A program made the position numbers and the translations under genes. A DNA stretch of 64,000 nt from Taudactylus pleione (lineage: Eukaryota; Chordata; Amphibia; Anura; Myobatrachidae), in the NCBI GenBank assembly GCA_031769625.1, contig JAUIMM010000017.1, positions 2,284,501-2,348,500 of the forward strand. The letters run 5' to 3'. This document shows, in pieces, positions 22,761-35,161 of this stretch. Position 1 is the first letter of the stretch. The number at the start of each line of letters is the position of its first letter. The notes under the pieces are model-generated. The model was not told the DNA's origin. It worked only from the letters and a program-made list of their open reading frames with translations, and ran no database searches.

Positions 22761-23323
22761 GGCGGCACTCAATGTCCTAATTTCAAGGATCCAAGGTTGT
22801 GAGTTATACTGTAATGAAATGCAGCGTTTAAAACATTGGTTTATTAATCATTCACTGTTCACTAATATTACTTATACAGTAGTTCATACAATAGCTTTGA
22901 TGAAATACCACTACTGTTTAAGTGATAATTAAGAAGAAACTATTATACAGCTTGGACTAATTATCTGCTAACATGTAGAGTATTGGTTTTACTGCACAAA
23001 ATGGTGACAAACTACTTTCCTTCTTTTAGAGGTTCTGCATCAGTTGCTTTATTATATAATCTAATTTCTAATGCTTTCCTGGAGTATCAGACAGACTAAT
23101 GATAGACTATTCTTCATTAACCATATGTGCTATTCTATACAGTTTAATAATGAAATCTGATACAAGTGCTTTTACACAATCCTAACATTAACATTGACGA
23201 ATCAGATAGAGAAGCACCTCCAGCTTAACACATGAACCTTATTGGGTGATAAATAGCAAGCTGGACAACCTATTGTAATGCATTGTTTGTGATCCATTGT
23301 GCAGTTCAGTAGTGTTCTATATA
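22761..23323. other. No gene recognised
   Basis: AT-rich intron-like sequence. Confidence 0.45.
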
Positions 23324-23682
23324 CAGTCAGGTGCATAAATATTGGGACATTGACAGAATTTTCATATTTTGGCCTCTATTCACCACCACAATGGCTTTGA
23401 AATGAAACAAACAAGATGTGCTTTAATTGCAGACTTTCAGATTTAATTTGAGGGTAATTACATCCAAATCAGGTGAACGGTGTAGGAATTGCAACGGTTT
23501 CTATGTGTGCCTCCCACTTTTTAAGGGGCCAGTAGTAATGGGACTATCAACACAAAAGCTATTCCATGGACAGGTGTGGGCTATTCCCTCGTTATTTCAT
23601 TATCAATTAAGCAGGTAAAAGGTCTGGAGTTGATTCTAGGTGTGACATTTGCATTTGGAATCAGTTGCTGTCGACTCTCAAT

Positions 23683-25090
23683 ATGAGATCCAAAGAGCTG
23701 TCACTAACAGTTGGCCAAATCAAGAACACTCTCCAGGAGGTGTCAAAGTCAACAATCAAGAGAAGACTTCACAAGAGTGAATATAGAGGGTTCACCACAA
23801 GATGTAAACCATTGGTGAGCCACAAAAACAGGAAGACCAGATTAGAGTTTGCCAAACAACATCTAAAATAGCCATTACAGTTCTGGAACAACATCCTATG
23901 GACAGATGAGACAAAGATCAACTTGTACCAGAGTGATGGGAAGAGAAGAGTATGGAGAAGGAAAGGAACTGCTCATGATCCAAAACATACCACCTCATCA
24001 GTGAAGCATGGTGGTGGTAGTGTCATGGCGTGGGCATGTATGGCTGCCAATTTAACTAGTTCCCTTGTATTTATTGATGATGTGGCTGCTGACAAAAGCA
24101 GCAGAATGAATTCTGAAGTGTTTCGGGCAATGGGCCTGATTCAGAGCCGCTCGTAAGCGGCCGCTCGTTCGCTCCGAGCGATGTTTGCCCAACTGCGCAT
24201 GCATACGGATCGTAATACGCATGCGCGAACCAGTCAGTGCGACCGAAAATCGTTTGTTCGCTAAATAGCGAATGCCTGCTATTTTGAGTGACAGAATGAG
24301 GCGTATGTGGGTGGTAACAGGGGAAGGTGCTTGAAAACGGGGAGTGGAGATCAGAACACAGGCATGCTTAAAGGTCAAAACGGGCGTTTTAAGGGTGTGC
24401 ATAATTAATAAAGCAGCGTCATTGACCACGTCACTGGGTTATTTTATAGCCAGAACTGCTCGCAAGATTGTGGTAGCAAAAACCAACCCCAAGAATAGCA
24501 AGCAGTTCATACGCTGGTCGATGTACTCGATTAATATAATAAATAGCGGACATGACGTAGGATGCGAGCGGCCAGGGGGCGTTTTTTTCCAAAAAACGAC
24601 CGCAAGTTTTGTTCGCTCGTTCAGACCTAGAGGCGTGAACCATTCGCAAAGAGCGAACGGTTCACTTGAATAGCCACCCCTATTTTCTGGACGAGCGAGC
24701 GCTATTTGCGTCTGGCTCTGAATCAGGCCCTATATTATATGCTCATATTCAGTTAAATGCTTCAGAACTCATTGGACGGCGCTTCACAGTGCAGATGGAC
24801 AATGACCCAAAGCATACTGCAAAAGCAACCGAAGTTTTTTAAGGCTAAAAAGTGGAATGTTATGCAATGGCCAAGTCAATCCCCTGACCTGAATTCCGAT
24901 TGAGCATGCATTTCACTTGATGAAGACAAAACTGAAGGGAAAATGCCCCAAGAACAAGCAGGAACTGAAGACATTTGCAGTAGAGGCCTGGCAGAGCATC
25001 ACCAGGGATGAAACCCAGCGTCTGGTGATGTCTATGCGTTCCAGACTTCAGGCTGTAATTGCCTGCAAAGGATTTGCAACAAAGTATTAA
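23683..25090 (+). pseudogene. Tc1-like transposase, multiply broken
   Basis: Same protein as at 156-1,193, starting MRSKELSLT. About 200 bp of the helix-turn-helix part is missing after residue 9 (LTVGQIKNTL), a TAG stands at about 23,869 (Lys codon in copy A), the MITE at 24,132-24,730 splits the frame before the second catalytic motif, and small indels follow at about 24,833 and 24,895. The catalytic motifs LWTDETK, QMDNDPKHT and a frameshifted SPDLN..IEH are still legible. Copy D keeps CAG where copy A has its stop. Confidence 0.9.
24132..24730. mobile_element. 599-bp MITE inserted in the copy D transposase
   Basis: The ends GGGCCTGATTCAGAGC and GCTCTGAATCAGGCCC are perfect 16-bp inverted repeats. 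The undisturbed target is known from copy A (CGGGCAAT|ATTATATGC): the insert lies exactly there, with an extra TAT after the right end and AAT before the left, consistent with a 3-bp duplication. The interior is full of GAGCGAAC and CGCTCG words and does not code. Confidence 0.9.
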
Positions 25091-25355
25091 AAAGTGAAAG
25101 TTAGATTTAGGATTGTTTAGTTTGTCCCATTACTTTTGGCCCCTTAAAAAGTGGGAGGCACATATAGAAACCGTTGTAATTCCTACACCGTTCACCTGAT
25201 TTGGATGTAATTACCCTCAAATTAAATCTGAAAGTCTGCAGTTAAAGCACATCTTGTTTGTTTCATTTCAAAGCCATTGTGGTGGTGAATAGAGGCCAAA
25301 ATATGAAAATTCTGTCAATGTCCCAATATTTATGCACCTGTACATACAATATATA

Positions 25356-25814
25356 GGGCCTGATTCAGAGTTGTACACTATGTCGATATTTACGGAGTTA
25401 AGCGATTATTGGTATCTAGCGCATACGTCAAGTCACATTACCAATGCTACTTACAGTGAGCATTTATTCCTGAGTGATGAAGGTAATAGTGTAGTGGCGG
25501 CAGAAATGCAGACAGTTGTGACAGTTTCGGTGGCTGTTACAGGCTGCGTCTGCGATCCTGTACGCAGTAACATGGCTTTGTCGTCTTAGTACACGCGCCC
25601 ATTCTGTGCGACCATAGGGTTACTCAGGAGGCCGAGTATCGAAGGATCTGCGACCGATGCCGTGTCTTTGTAAGCAGTCGCTTAAATCTGCTAAGCCGTC
25701 TATGGACGTCTCAATACATCTCCCGGCGTCTGCAACATTTGCATATTTGCGCACAGTAGATGCATACAAATTCGCAGCTGCAGTGTCTTTAGCGTACATT
25801 TCTGGATCAGACCC
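25356..25814. mobile_element. 459-bp MITE of the CTGATTCAGAG family
   Basis: The left end is GGGCCTGATTCAGAGTTG and the right end is TCTGGATCAGACCC, with ATA on both sides as a 3-bp target duplication. It lies 15 bp from the right end of Tc1 copy D. The interior is unlike the 24,132 member. Non-coding. Confidence 0.8.
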
Positions 25815-27074
25815 ATAATATCTCAAAACAAATGATGGGACGTAGACTTATTGAAAGTAACACTGGTTTACGGCTTAAATTAGGGACAGAGACAGATAGG
25901 ATGCCTTGTACCGATCTAATGTTTCTCTACCGTTGATTAGATTAACAAGAGCTAATTGCTAGCTTGGATGACTGTAACATTTACAAAGTGTTAAAAGACG
26001 ACTGATAAATAAAAGCTTTATGGCATTTTCAGATCATTATGCCAAAGAGAAAATGGCCTACTGCTAGATGTAATGATGTTCTTTTACATGTACAACTGTT
26101 ATTACTTCAATGAATATGTGCTGAAAATATTCTTATAAACCAATTCAGGCAATGTTCTTTCAATTATTACACTAATGTTATATATAGTGGACCAGTCACA
26201 GGGGGCATTTTAGCAGGGCCGCTTGAGGGGGGCGCGGTGCAGCTGGCAGTATCCCCTTTCCGGCTGCTCCACCTCTTCCCTCCCTACAGCACTGATTGGC
26301 TGCCTTTTTCCACCTCACAGGCATACTCTGCTACAGCGACACCTCTGCGCCGGGGAGGGCTCCATGGCTGCGGCCTGAGAGGGAGAGTGCACGCTGGCAC
26401 GGGGAGCGCTCACAGAGCACTAGCAGTAGCAGCAGCACATGGTACAGCAGCAGGAGCAGACACCATTCCACTGCCGGGCACCTGTATGAGGGGAAACCTT
26501 GTCTGGCATTGGTCACTACCCCAGCGGTGCCCCCGGTTCTCTATGGGTAGCGGTGTGGGGGGGGGGGTGATGCCCGGGAGCAGCAAGGATACCCAGGGGA
26601 GAAGCCAATCCAGCTCTATGCTCAGACAGGGAAGTTGTATCTAGCCCCTCTCCTGTGCCCGGTGTTATGTGTTACCCGTGTGTGGTGGCAGAGCCCTGTA
26701 CTCTATCTGCTGCAATACTCAGTCACCACCACTTATACTACTACAGCAGCTGCTTATACTCAGGGGAGTGGTGGAGTACCTCCTGCCCTCTCTCCTCTCC
26801 CTGCACTCAGCTGTAAGAAGATGCTCAGACGGGTGAGGGCCGAAATATGGGGAAGTTCTGTCCTTTCTTCCCCCTGTGTTACCATGCTGTGCCAAATTAT
26901 AAACAGCCTCCTTGTCTGTCTCCAAAATGAGGAGGGATGAGGTGACAGAGAGGAGGCACTGCAGTTTACCACAATATACAGTAGATAAAGACCAGCCTCT
27001 CCAGATTTCCTTCTTATTGTCCAGGGAAGGAAGTGAATCGGATTGTTCAGATACACACTAACCTAATTATATAT

Positions 27075-27084
<10 letters not shown>
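25815..27084. other. No gene recognised
   Basis: About 26,200-26,830 is GC-rich with CAGCAG and TACTACAGCAGC words and several open frames in both directions, none with a recognisable domain or start context. Confidence 0.45.

Positions 27085-27108
<24 letters not shown>
27085..27108. repeat. (TA)n microsatellite
   Basis: Twelve TA units preceded by an AC-rich tract. Confidence 0.9.
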
Positions 27109-27845
27109 CTACACGCACACACTAGTTCCGGGGGGGTGCTCCAAAAAATCTTGCACAAGGTGCATGTTGACCTGGAGCTGGCCCTGCATTTTAGTAAAGG
27201 GTCAAACAGAGCAAATTGCCCTAAGTCCACAAGGACAGATAGCATATTATTGCATTTCTCGTACTTGAGTCACATTATTAAAACTTCTATATCTCTCCCC
27301 TGGTATCCATGGCATGAAAAGAAGATATGCCTTCTTTCTCAAGATGCTTGAATGCTCCACGCATGTGCTTATCAGTGTCAGTGATGTCAACTGGTCGGCA
27401 AAATCAGCCGGATGGTGCAGAGAAGAGGAAGTTGGTGAGGTAGTGCGAGCCGGCGAGGGAGCAGAGAACTCAGATTGCCGATGGTCTTGCAGACTAAGTG
27501 ATGGTCTTAGGATGCAGCACTTGGATCTGTGATGCTTCAGGAGGCATCTATGTACACCAGACGCCTCCTGCTGCACTAGCATATTAGTTGTACGGTATTG
27601 CACAGCCTCTTCCCTGCTTTTCTCCGTTCCTGCAGGTAAGAAGGCACATAACACGATCTACAGATGGCGTTATGCTTCTCAAAAAATGAGAGAAGCGAAT
27701 ACAATTCCTGCACAGCCTCTACTATATCCAATGGGGGCTGCAGGAATGTGACAGGGGAAATGAAAAGGCAGATAAATCAGTGATTTCTCCACACTTTTCA
27801 TGTAACTATACACTCTACAAAGGAAACAAAACTATGGCTTTCTTA
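27109..27845. other. No gene recognised
   Basis: Unassigned. The opposing frames at 27,247-27,654 are low-confidence and domain-free. Confidence 0.4.
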
Positions 27846-28495
27846 GGGTTGGGCATGGGATCCGGATGGTCAGAATCCTGAAAGTAGCATCCTGACAGTC
27901 AGAATCCCAACAAATTGGGTAAGTTGCCTAACCGTAACCCCCCCTTGGTATTTAATTACCCGGGCCTGGGCTTGCTGGAGGGGCCTGGCGAGGGCCAGGT
28001 CTGCCGCATCTCCTCCCTCTTACCTCACAGACAGCCCAGCACACAGCAGCATGTGTGCTGGGCTGCACTGCAGTGCTCGCTGCAACAGCAGTCTCCTCTG
28101 CCTGTGGGGGGGGGGTTATCACACTGAAAACGCCCACCCTGGCTTTGCGCCAGGCTGAAGGGCTCACAGCGCCCCCCTCACCAACGCGCAGTGTCACTTC
28201 GAGGAGCTGCAAAAAGGTTTTTCCCACTAAGGTGGTGTGGCCCACCTCCCGAGATTAGGCCACACCCCATTCAAACTGGCCCAGCTTTCTAGGCCCCTGA
28301 ACCCCCCCTCACTTCCTGCAGACTAACCCTAACCCTCCCGCTAGTGACTAAACCTAACCTTCCCTTAACCCTACTACTTACAATCGAGATGCAGGCAGTC
28401 GGGATTCTGGAGCCGGGATTCCGACTTCTGTCAGGATTCCGGCATCTGTATTCTGAGCGTCAGCATCCCGACTGCTGGGATGACAACTACATCCC
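27846..28495. mobile_element. TTAGG-type element, copy 1, with GC-rich insert
   Basis: The outer sequence has GGGATTCTGG, GGGATTCCGAC and CAGCATCCCGAC words and ends CAACTACATCCC, matching the edge of the element at 41,179. Short CCCTAACC runs at 28,320-28,375 are the remains of its array. A copy of the GC-rich repeat (27,950-28,320: CGGGCCTGGGCTTGCTGG to ATTAGGCCACACCCC) interrupts it. Confidence 0.65.
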
Positions 28496-31400
28496 ACTTT
28501 CTTCAGCTAAAATGCTGGAGCAAAGGCATATTTGCCCCATGTTTTTGTGTCTTATCTACATGACTGCATCCATTTAAACCTGGTTGGAAGATTCACAAGA
28601 TTACTGATGATGTCACCGTGATAAAGTTAACAAGGACTAGAATTAGATTCATAGAGGCCATATGGCCTCTGATGATTTAGTATTGATCTCGCTGCAAGGG
28701 ATACTTAAGATTACAATGAGCAATTCATCATTGCTCAGGTGCGGGTAAAGCTGCTCCAAAAAGCAGCTGTCCCCTCGGTTAGTATTGCAGCTACAGATGT
28801 AGCTGCGTTACTTACGTCCTCACCGTCAGCCCGGTTACGCATGCGTGACCTCGGGTTACACATGCGCACAGCCGCCAGGGAGGTAGTGAGGAGGTGGCAG
28901 AGGGATCCCTCTTCACATTCCCGGAACTCCTCCCCATAGGAAAGAGCAGTGCTGCGAGAGCAAGCACCGTCTGAAGATGGCGCTTGTTCTCAGCAGCAAA
29001 CTCCGAAAACTTTTAGTCTTTGGAGTTTGCTGAATATCAGGGGGTCCTATCGGATCACTGATGATTAATGGCCCGGTAAGTAAAATATGCGGATACTAGT
29101 GTTTCCGTATGGTTACCGGGCCATTAATCGATGATGAATAGGCCCTATAGAGAGCTAGATCAGAGCAGTGATTTCCATGCAACTCACACTCACCTGTTCA
29201 CTTCTTTTATGTTAAACTAATGTATCTATAACTGCTCAGCATCCTTAATTTCCACCAACAGTTTGATATTTCAATCCTTAATTTATAAATCTCTAGCACA
29301 GAAAGTTAACTCATTCTTCTCTATCAACAGGACCCAGGACAACATTTCTGTTAAATAGTTGTTGGCGCTTAGCTGATATATTATGTGTGGGTGGCATAGG
29401 CTGGTATTTGAATGGGCATATATTTGGTAAAGTGTGTGTAGATACATGGGCCGTTGAGAGTGGAGTTGGGCCAGGGTACTGGAGTAGCATGGTCAAATTG
29501 GGGAGGCTTGGCCTCGTCTCTGCCCAATTTTTGTTTTAAAGAAATACTCGCTCAAAAGGGGGGGGGTGCCTCGACAGTGGGCGGATCCGGGGGGTGAGGG
29601 TGGGCGAAACCCTGTATAGTAGTGCAGCAGTGGGCACATTTTGCAGAGCAGCGTGTGCTGTATGAGTAGAGAGGCTGCGCTGAGAAGCAGAAGTCTCCTC
29701 TCTCTACTTGCTACATGTGCAACTGGCCTGGGCCCCTACCGGGCCCCTCCAACAAGCCCAGGTAAAGAGTACCCCCCACTCCTCTCACAAGGCATAGGCT
29801 GTTACAACAATGTAGGCAAAGGACCAGTGTCTTATATATTGTGGGATGATACGATACAGTGACTTTTTTTGCAGAGGCTAGTATAGTGAGGGCACATTGT
29901 GAAAGGGTTAGTATATTGTAAATTAGCACAGCCTGTTATAATTATAATATATGTTAGTAAACATGAATAATACAGTATAGTGTGTTATTCCATTACAAAG
30001 TATATATGGCAACTTTTGTGTGTGGCCACAGCAAGTCTGATGGCTGTACCATAGAACTATCACAACAAGGAGCTGGAGAAAAGCTCGTCCTCTGAAATGC
30101 AAAAATGCTATCTGATAATCCCCCAACATCCACTCAGAGTTAGATTGCAGGGATCCGAAAAAAATTACCGCTCCACATGATTACAATAGATCCCTAATAA
30201 AGCATGCTACATTTATAATTGCTATTGTTTTCTAAATCGTCAGTGATAGCGTTAAGTTGGTCATTATAAGCTGTTGCTGCTCAAAGAAAATTGCTTGGTG
30301 CCCATTCTTATAAGTAAAAACAAGTTTTAAGCTTCAATGACTCTCTGAAGAATAGTTTCTGCAATTTACAACATTTGGAGGTTGATTTCACAATTACAGG
30401 CCATGACCTTTCTAACTATTCCTTTATTTATCTTGTGATCCAAGCTCTGGCAGTGGAGCTTTAAAGAAAGTATATTATTGAAAGTCATCTGTCCTGACGC
30501 ATGTCCGGTGCCTTGACCATATTTAATTGTGCTAGGGAATCTATGTAGCAGTGTGTAAACTCATAGTGGTCCTTGACTGGTTTATGCATTTTGTTGACCT
30601 ACTTTTCCTTAATGCCGAAGGGAGAGTTATAGTTTCTGGCAGCTGCCAAGGCCACTACTGGTTCCAGAACAACAATGTAGTAAGCTGTGCCAGTAAAAGA
30701 CCTATTGAGTGTGATGAAAAAAAGGATTATACACATAGTGTACTTACTGAGTGCCAAATTAGCTGATTTCAATCTAGTACCATGCAGCTTAGAGCCTGAC
30801 ATAGTTGTGTTTTTATATGTAGGATGCAGGACATAAAATTGGACAAGCAGTTTGTACCTATGAATATAAATGTGGCTGTTTGAGCCAGTGTACCCTGTAT
30901 TAGAGGAACAGTATATGAGTTTGCATTGTATATGAGTTTGACATTGTTGTCCAGAGCAGGAATGATTGACTCTACTGCCCCCTCTCCTCTCTACTTGGAA
31001 TTATGTAGCTGATGAAATTGACAACCTACCAGTTTCAGGTAATACTAATACATGTCATATAGTTATATTTATATATGTCTGGCAGATGTCATTGGTAGAT
31101 GGCCTTACAGAGGTATACTGTATCTATAGGCTCCAAAACAGTGAGAGCTGTGGCACCTTGCCACACACTCATGCACCAATTTTCCCTTCTTTTGCCAGAT
31201 TCACCTGTGCGCACATTGCTTATTGGCGGAATAGCATTTATCATTGTAAAATATTGCAAGAAAGTAATCTAGGATATCTACACCCAGAATTGCATATTGG
31301 TTCACAATATACTAAGTGCTCTTATTTTCACTAAGAAGTGACACTACTGTATATATCTGGAAGTAGTACTCTACTATTTATGCTGAATGTTGCATCTATT

Positions 31401-31797
31401 GTCTCTGTTGGCAGCATGGGGAGCCCAGTACTAGGGGCGACAGCAACCAAAGAAAAGCTCACAGGCTGTTACTGATAGGCAAAAGTGTTGAAATATAGCA
31501 GTGCACACAGCTGGCATAGCCTTGCTTGGTTCACCCAGAACCCTAGCTTCATGACATTGTTGCCACTTCTATGCCAAAGTTACTGTAGTTATGCCACTAT
31601 TCTGTGTAATATAAAACTAATGTCATTATTTGTGCTACCTTGGTTGAAAATAGAGAGCCTCATTATGTAATTTTTATTGTATTTTGTATGGTTTTATTAT
31701 ATTTTGTATGCTCATCTTTCACATCTATTTATCTATTTACTAAATAGATTGTGAAAATAACATCTTATACAGAATTGGCATGATTCAGAGATACATA
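28496..31797. other. No gene recognised; repeat fragments
   Basis: Intron-like. GGCCCGGTAA at about 29,070 and TTACCGGGCC at about 29,113 form a hairpin ending in GATGAATAGGCCC, the right end of the 21,293 family. 29,560-29,770 is an inverted GC-rich repeat fragment (GGGCCCCTCCAACAAGCCC). No coding support elsewhere. Confidence 0.5.
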
Positions 31798-32441
31798 GGG
31801 GTAAATTTACTAAGATTCGATTTGGTCCCGATTTGTCCCGTTTTTCAACTCGAATAGGATTGATCAAAAACAGCCGTTTTTTTTCACTTATAAAATTGGG
31901 AATTTACCAAGGTCCCAGTTTTGACAGGATCATTTTGATTGATAGTGTGTTTTGTCAATCCTGTCCATTTTGAAGTTCTGATTAAAGCGGCCGAAGGTTA
32001 ACCAGCCCTGTACTTTCCGGCCTGTCATGGTACTTAAAATTACGGGGAACAAAACGTGTAGGGTTGCACCATAAATTAGGTATCAGTACCAGGCTGCAGG
32101 GCCAGTCCTGGTTTTAATTATAAGGGGGGAAAAATGCGTAGGGGTCCCCCTATAATTAAAACCAGCACCAGACCCTTTCTAGCAGGGGGCTGATGCCACA
32201 GCCAGGGGAGCCATTTCACCTGGGCCCCCGAACTGCAGCATCAGTCCTGACCGCTAGTCTGCCAAGGCCAGGGATCCCTGGGGAGTTGGGAATCCCCCCA
32301 ATAAAGGGGTCTCCCTCTAAGGGGCACCCCAGGCCTAGGCTAATAGGCCAGGCTATCCCCGCCACCCTAGGGCGGTGGGTGGTGAGTTGATTGTGTATGT
32401 AGTGTGTAAACAATAGAATTAACAACATTGTCTTTAGAGTG

Positions 32442-32540
32442 GAACTACAGGTCCCAGGAAGCCTCCCCCACATGCTGGTACTTGGAGAACCACAAGTACC
32501 AGCATGCGGGGCATTAAGGACCCACTGGTACCTGTAGTTC
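32442..32540. repeat. Two-stem palindrome
   Basis: GAACTACAGGT pairs with ACCTGTAGTTC and, inside that, CATGCTGGTACTTG pairs perfectly with CAAGTACCAGCATG around a 6-base loop. A strong hairpin within the composite element. Confidence 0.8.
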
Positions 32541-32956
32541 GCCTGTAAAGAAATGTGTAAAAAAAACACACAACACACAACGTGAAAGTGCAGTTTTATT
32601 TCATACATACACACACACACACATATACTCACCTACATTACCAGGAGTGGTCCCCTTGTCCAAATCAGGCATCCAAGGTCTTCAGAATGAAAAAAAAAAC
32701 AAAAATACCGACCCACGCAACAGATACCAACCAGGATGGTTGATATCTCCCGAATGAAATGCTCAGACGCGGCTTCTGCATTTATAGAGCCGTATCTGAG
32801 CATTCATTTTCTGAGAGAGGTGAGCAACCGCCTCTCTCAGCCAATGAACGGCTCCTCCATTGAAGTCAATGGAGGGAACCGCAGAATAAACTATAGTAAC
32901 CTGCGGCTCCCATTATTGGGGGGTCCCCAACTCACCAGGGATCGCTTGCCTGGGCT

Positions 32957-34190
32957 GACTGCTGTGGCCAGGGCCGGTTCTCCCGTTACGAATGGTACGC
33001 AGCTGCGTAAGGCGCCACATAGTGAAGGGTGCCTCAACTGCGTACCATGCGGGCCGCGGTGCAGACTGTGTCTCTGTGACACAGCTGCACCGCGTGTGTA
33101 GCGCTGACCGGATGGAGTTCGGTCAGCGCTACACAGCACAAACACACAGCCGCCGGCTCCGGCAGCTGTGTGTTTGCTTTAGCAGCTGATGAGAGTCAGA
33201 CAGACTCTCATCGGCTGCTGCTGCTCCTACTGCCAGAGCCGGACATCTTCCGGCTCCCGCAGTGGGTAATGGGAGTGACGTCATGACGTGACGTCACTCC
33301 CATAATGCAAAGTGTCGGATGGAGGAGCTGGTATCGGCGGCGGGAGCAGGAGCGGGTTTCAGGTAAGTGTTTTTTTTTTCATTTTCATTACGTCTCTACT
33401 GCGGGGGGCGGAGGAAGGTGGAATACTGCTGGGGGCACTACAAGGGGGGTTTACTAGGGGGGGAATACTACTAGGGACACTACAGGGGGTAATACTACTG
33501 GGGGCACTACAAGGGGGGATTATTACTGGGGACACTACAGGGGGTAATACTACTGGGGACACTACAGGGGGTAATACTGCTGGGGACACTACAAGGGGGG
33601 GAATACTAATGGGGGCACTACAAGGGGGGGTTACTACTGGGGGCACTACAAGGGGGGGTTACTACTGGGGGCACTACAAGGGGGGCTACTACTGGGAGCA
33701 CTACAAGGGGGCTACTACTGGGAGCACTACAAGGGGAGATTACTACTGGGGGCACTACAGGGGGGAATACTACTGGGGGCACTACAAGGGGGGAGGAATA
33801 CTACTGGGGGCACTACAAGGGGGGATTACTACTAGGGACACTATATAAAGGGCACTGCATAGTGGGTACCACTACTGGGGGCACTGCATAGGGAGGGGGA
33901 GTACTACTGGGGCACTATATAAGGGGAATACTACTGGGGGCACAAGGGGCACTGCACAGGGGGGACCACTACTGGGGGCACTGTAAAAGGGGCACTGCAT
34001 AGGGGGTACCACTACTGAGGGCACTGCATTGGGGGACTACTACTGGGGGCACTATATAAGGGGAATACTACTGGGGGCACAAGGGGCACTGCACAGGGGG
34101 GACCACTACCGGTGGCACTGTAATAGGGGCACTGCATAGGGGGGCGCCAAAAAATATACTTGCTTACCAAAAAATTTGGGCTAGGGCCGG
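32957..34190. mobile_element. Inserted element with GGGCCGG ends and minisatellite
   Basis: Begins near GGCCAGGGCCGGTTCTC and ends near GGGCTAGGGCCGGCTGTGG, imperfect inverted ends. The left part has a GTGCAGACTG..GCTGCACCGC stem and CGGTCAGCGCTACAC in both orientations, and the right part is a tandem array. It lies between the two inverted arms of the outer element. Ends approximate. Confidence 0.55.
33405..34140. repeat. G-rich minisatellite, about 28-bp unit
   Basis: About 25 imperfect units built on TACTACTGGGGGCACTACAA followed by GGGG runs. Long open frames in both strands (for instance 33,312-33,848) are just translations of this array. Confidence 0.92.
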
Positions 34191-34507
34191 CTGTGGCTGG
34201 GGGGCCCGGTGAAAGGGCTCCCCTGGCTGTGGCATCAGCCCCCCACTAGAAAGGGTCCAGTGCTGGTTTTAATTATAGGGGGCCCCTATGCAATTTTTTT
34301 CCCCCTATAATTAAAACCAGGACTGGCCCTGCAGCCTGTTGCTGGTACCTAATTTACGGTGGAACCCTACTCATTTTGTTCCCCGTAATTTTAGGTACCA
34401 GGACTGGCTAAAAAAGGGGGTATGTCAGGCTGCGCTTAACCTAATATAAATGGTAGCTGCTAGGAAAAAAAACCAGGAAAACACCTGCCCTGTATGTGTA
34501 ATGGGCT

Positions 34508-35161
34508 GAAAAGAAGGATTTCCCAGCGCTCACCATATGTAAGAAAGGCACTATGGGCCTGATTCAGAGCCGGACGCTCTGACCAGAGCGCTCGCTCTGA
34601 ATCAGGGCCCTCCTACCTAAACTTGGAGCGGCCTCCTGGCCGCTCACATAGCTGTGGGTGACCACCCACAGCATATGCGAGCGGCCAAAAAGATGGCAAC
34701 GATGGTCAAGACCATCGCGACCATCGGGCTTGCGACGAGACCCTGCGGTAGGGTCTCGGTGACCGCAAGCCCTGGAGTGATTTTGGCTCTATCAGAGCCA
34801 AAATCACTCCCACTGACATCACTAGTGATGTCAGTGGGGCCGGACCCAGACATAAGGTGTTCCCATGGGAACGCCTCCGTCTGGCAGCCACGCCCCCGGC
34901 ACGCCCACCAAAGGGGGCGTGCTGTCAATCAACATCGACAGCACGCCCCTTTTGGTGCGAGACCCGGAGCGAGCGGGTCTGAATCAGGCCCTATGTTCCA
35001 AGAAATAGTCTGATACAATATAAACTTAATAGTATATTTAATAACTAAAAAAGTAAGCAGGAACTAGCTCCCAACAACAGTAAATAGTGTGCACATACTA
35101 AAACAGTATAAACTAATACAGGTACGTACAAGCTGGTGAGCGCTGGAAAATCCTTCTTTTC
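34508..35161. mobile_element. TIR element nested in the composite
   Basis: Arms 34,508-34,535 and 35,134-35,161 are inverted repeats with one mismatch in 28 (AGCGCTCACCA end). Without the inner insert it is about 215 bp. Non-coding. Confidence 0.75.
34555..34991. mobile_element. 437-bp MITE of the CTGATTCAGAG family (innermost)
   Basis: The ends GGGCCTGATTCAGAGC and CTGAATCAGGCC are inverted, with TAT on both sides as a 3-bp duplication. The first 54 bp are themselves a fold-back (GATTCAGAGC..GCTCTGAATC). The interior has several inverted blocks, such as TTTTGGCTCT/AGAGCCAAAA. Non-coding. Confidence 0.85.

Larger units (their letters stand above)
23324..25340 (+). mobile_element. Tc1-like transposon, copy D (sister of copy A)
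   Basis: Full-length relative of copy A. The left end CAGTCAGGTGCATAAATATT follows TA. The right end is at TTTATGCACCTG, with its last bases altered. The TIRs are about 200 bp. The transposase inside is broken and a 599-bp MITE has inserted. Without that insert the element would be about 1.4 kb. Confidence 0.92.

Noticed and set aside
22397..22780. 127-residue frame
   Set aside because: It covers the non-autonomous hAT-type element at 22,441-22,760 and is explained by its GC-rich content.
26237..26940. GC-rich region with overlapping frames as a possible exon
   Set aside because: Frames run in both directions with no domain, no splice-site pattern and no conserved residues that I recognise.
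33312..33848. 178-residue open frame, Gly/Thr-rich
   Set aside because: It is the translation of the minisatellite of about 28-bp units; the opposite strand is open too, and there is no domain or start context.
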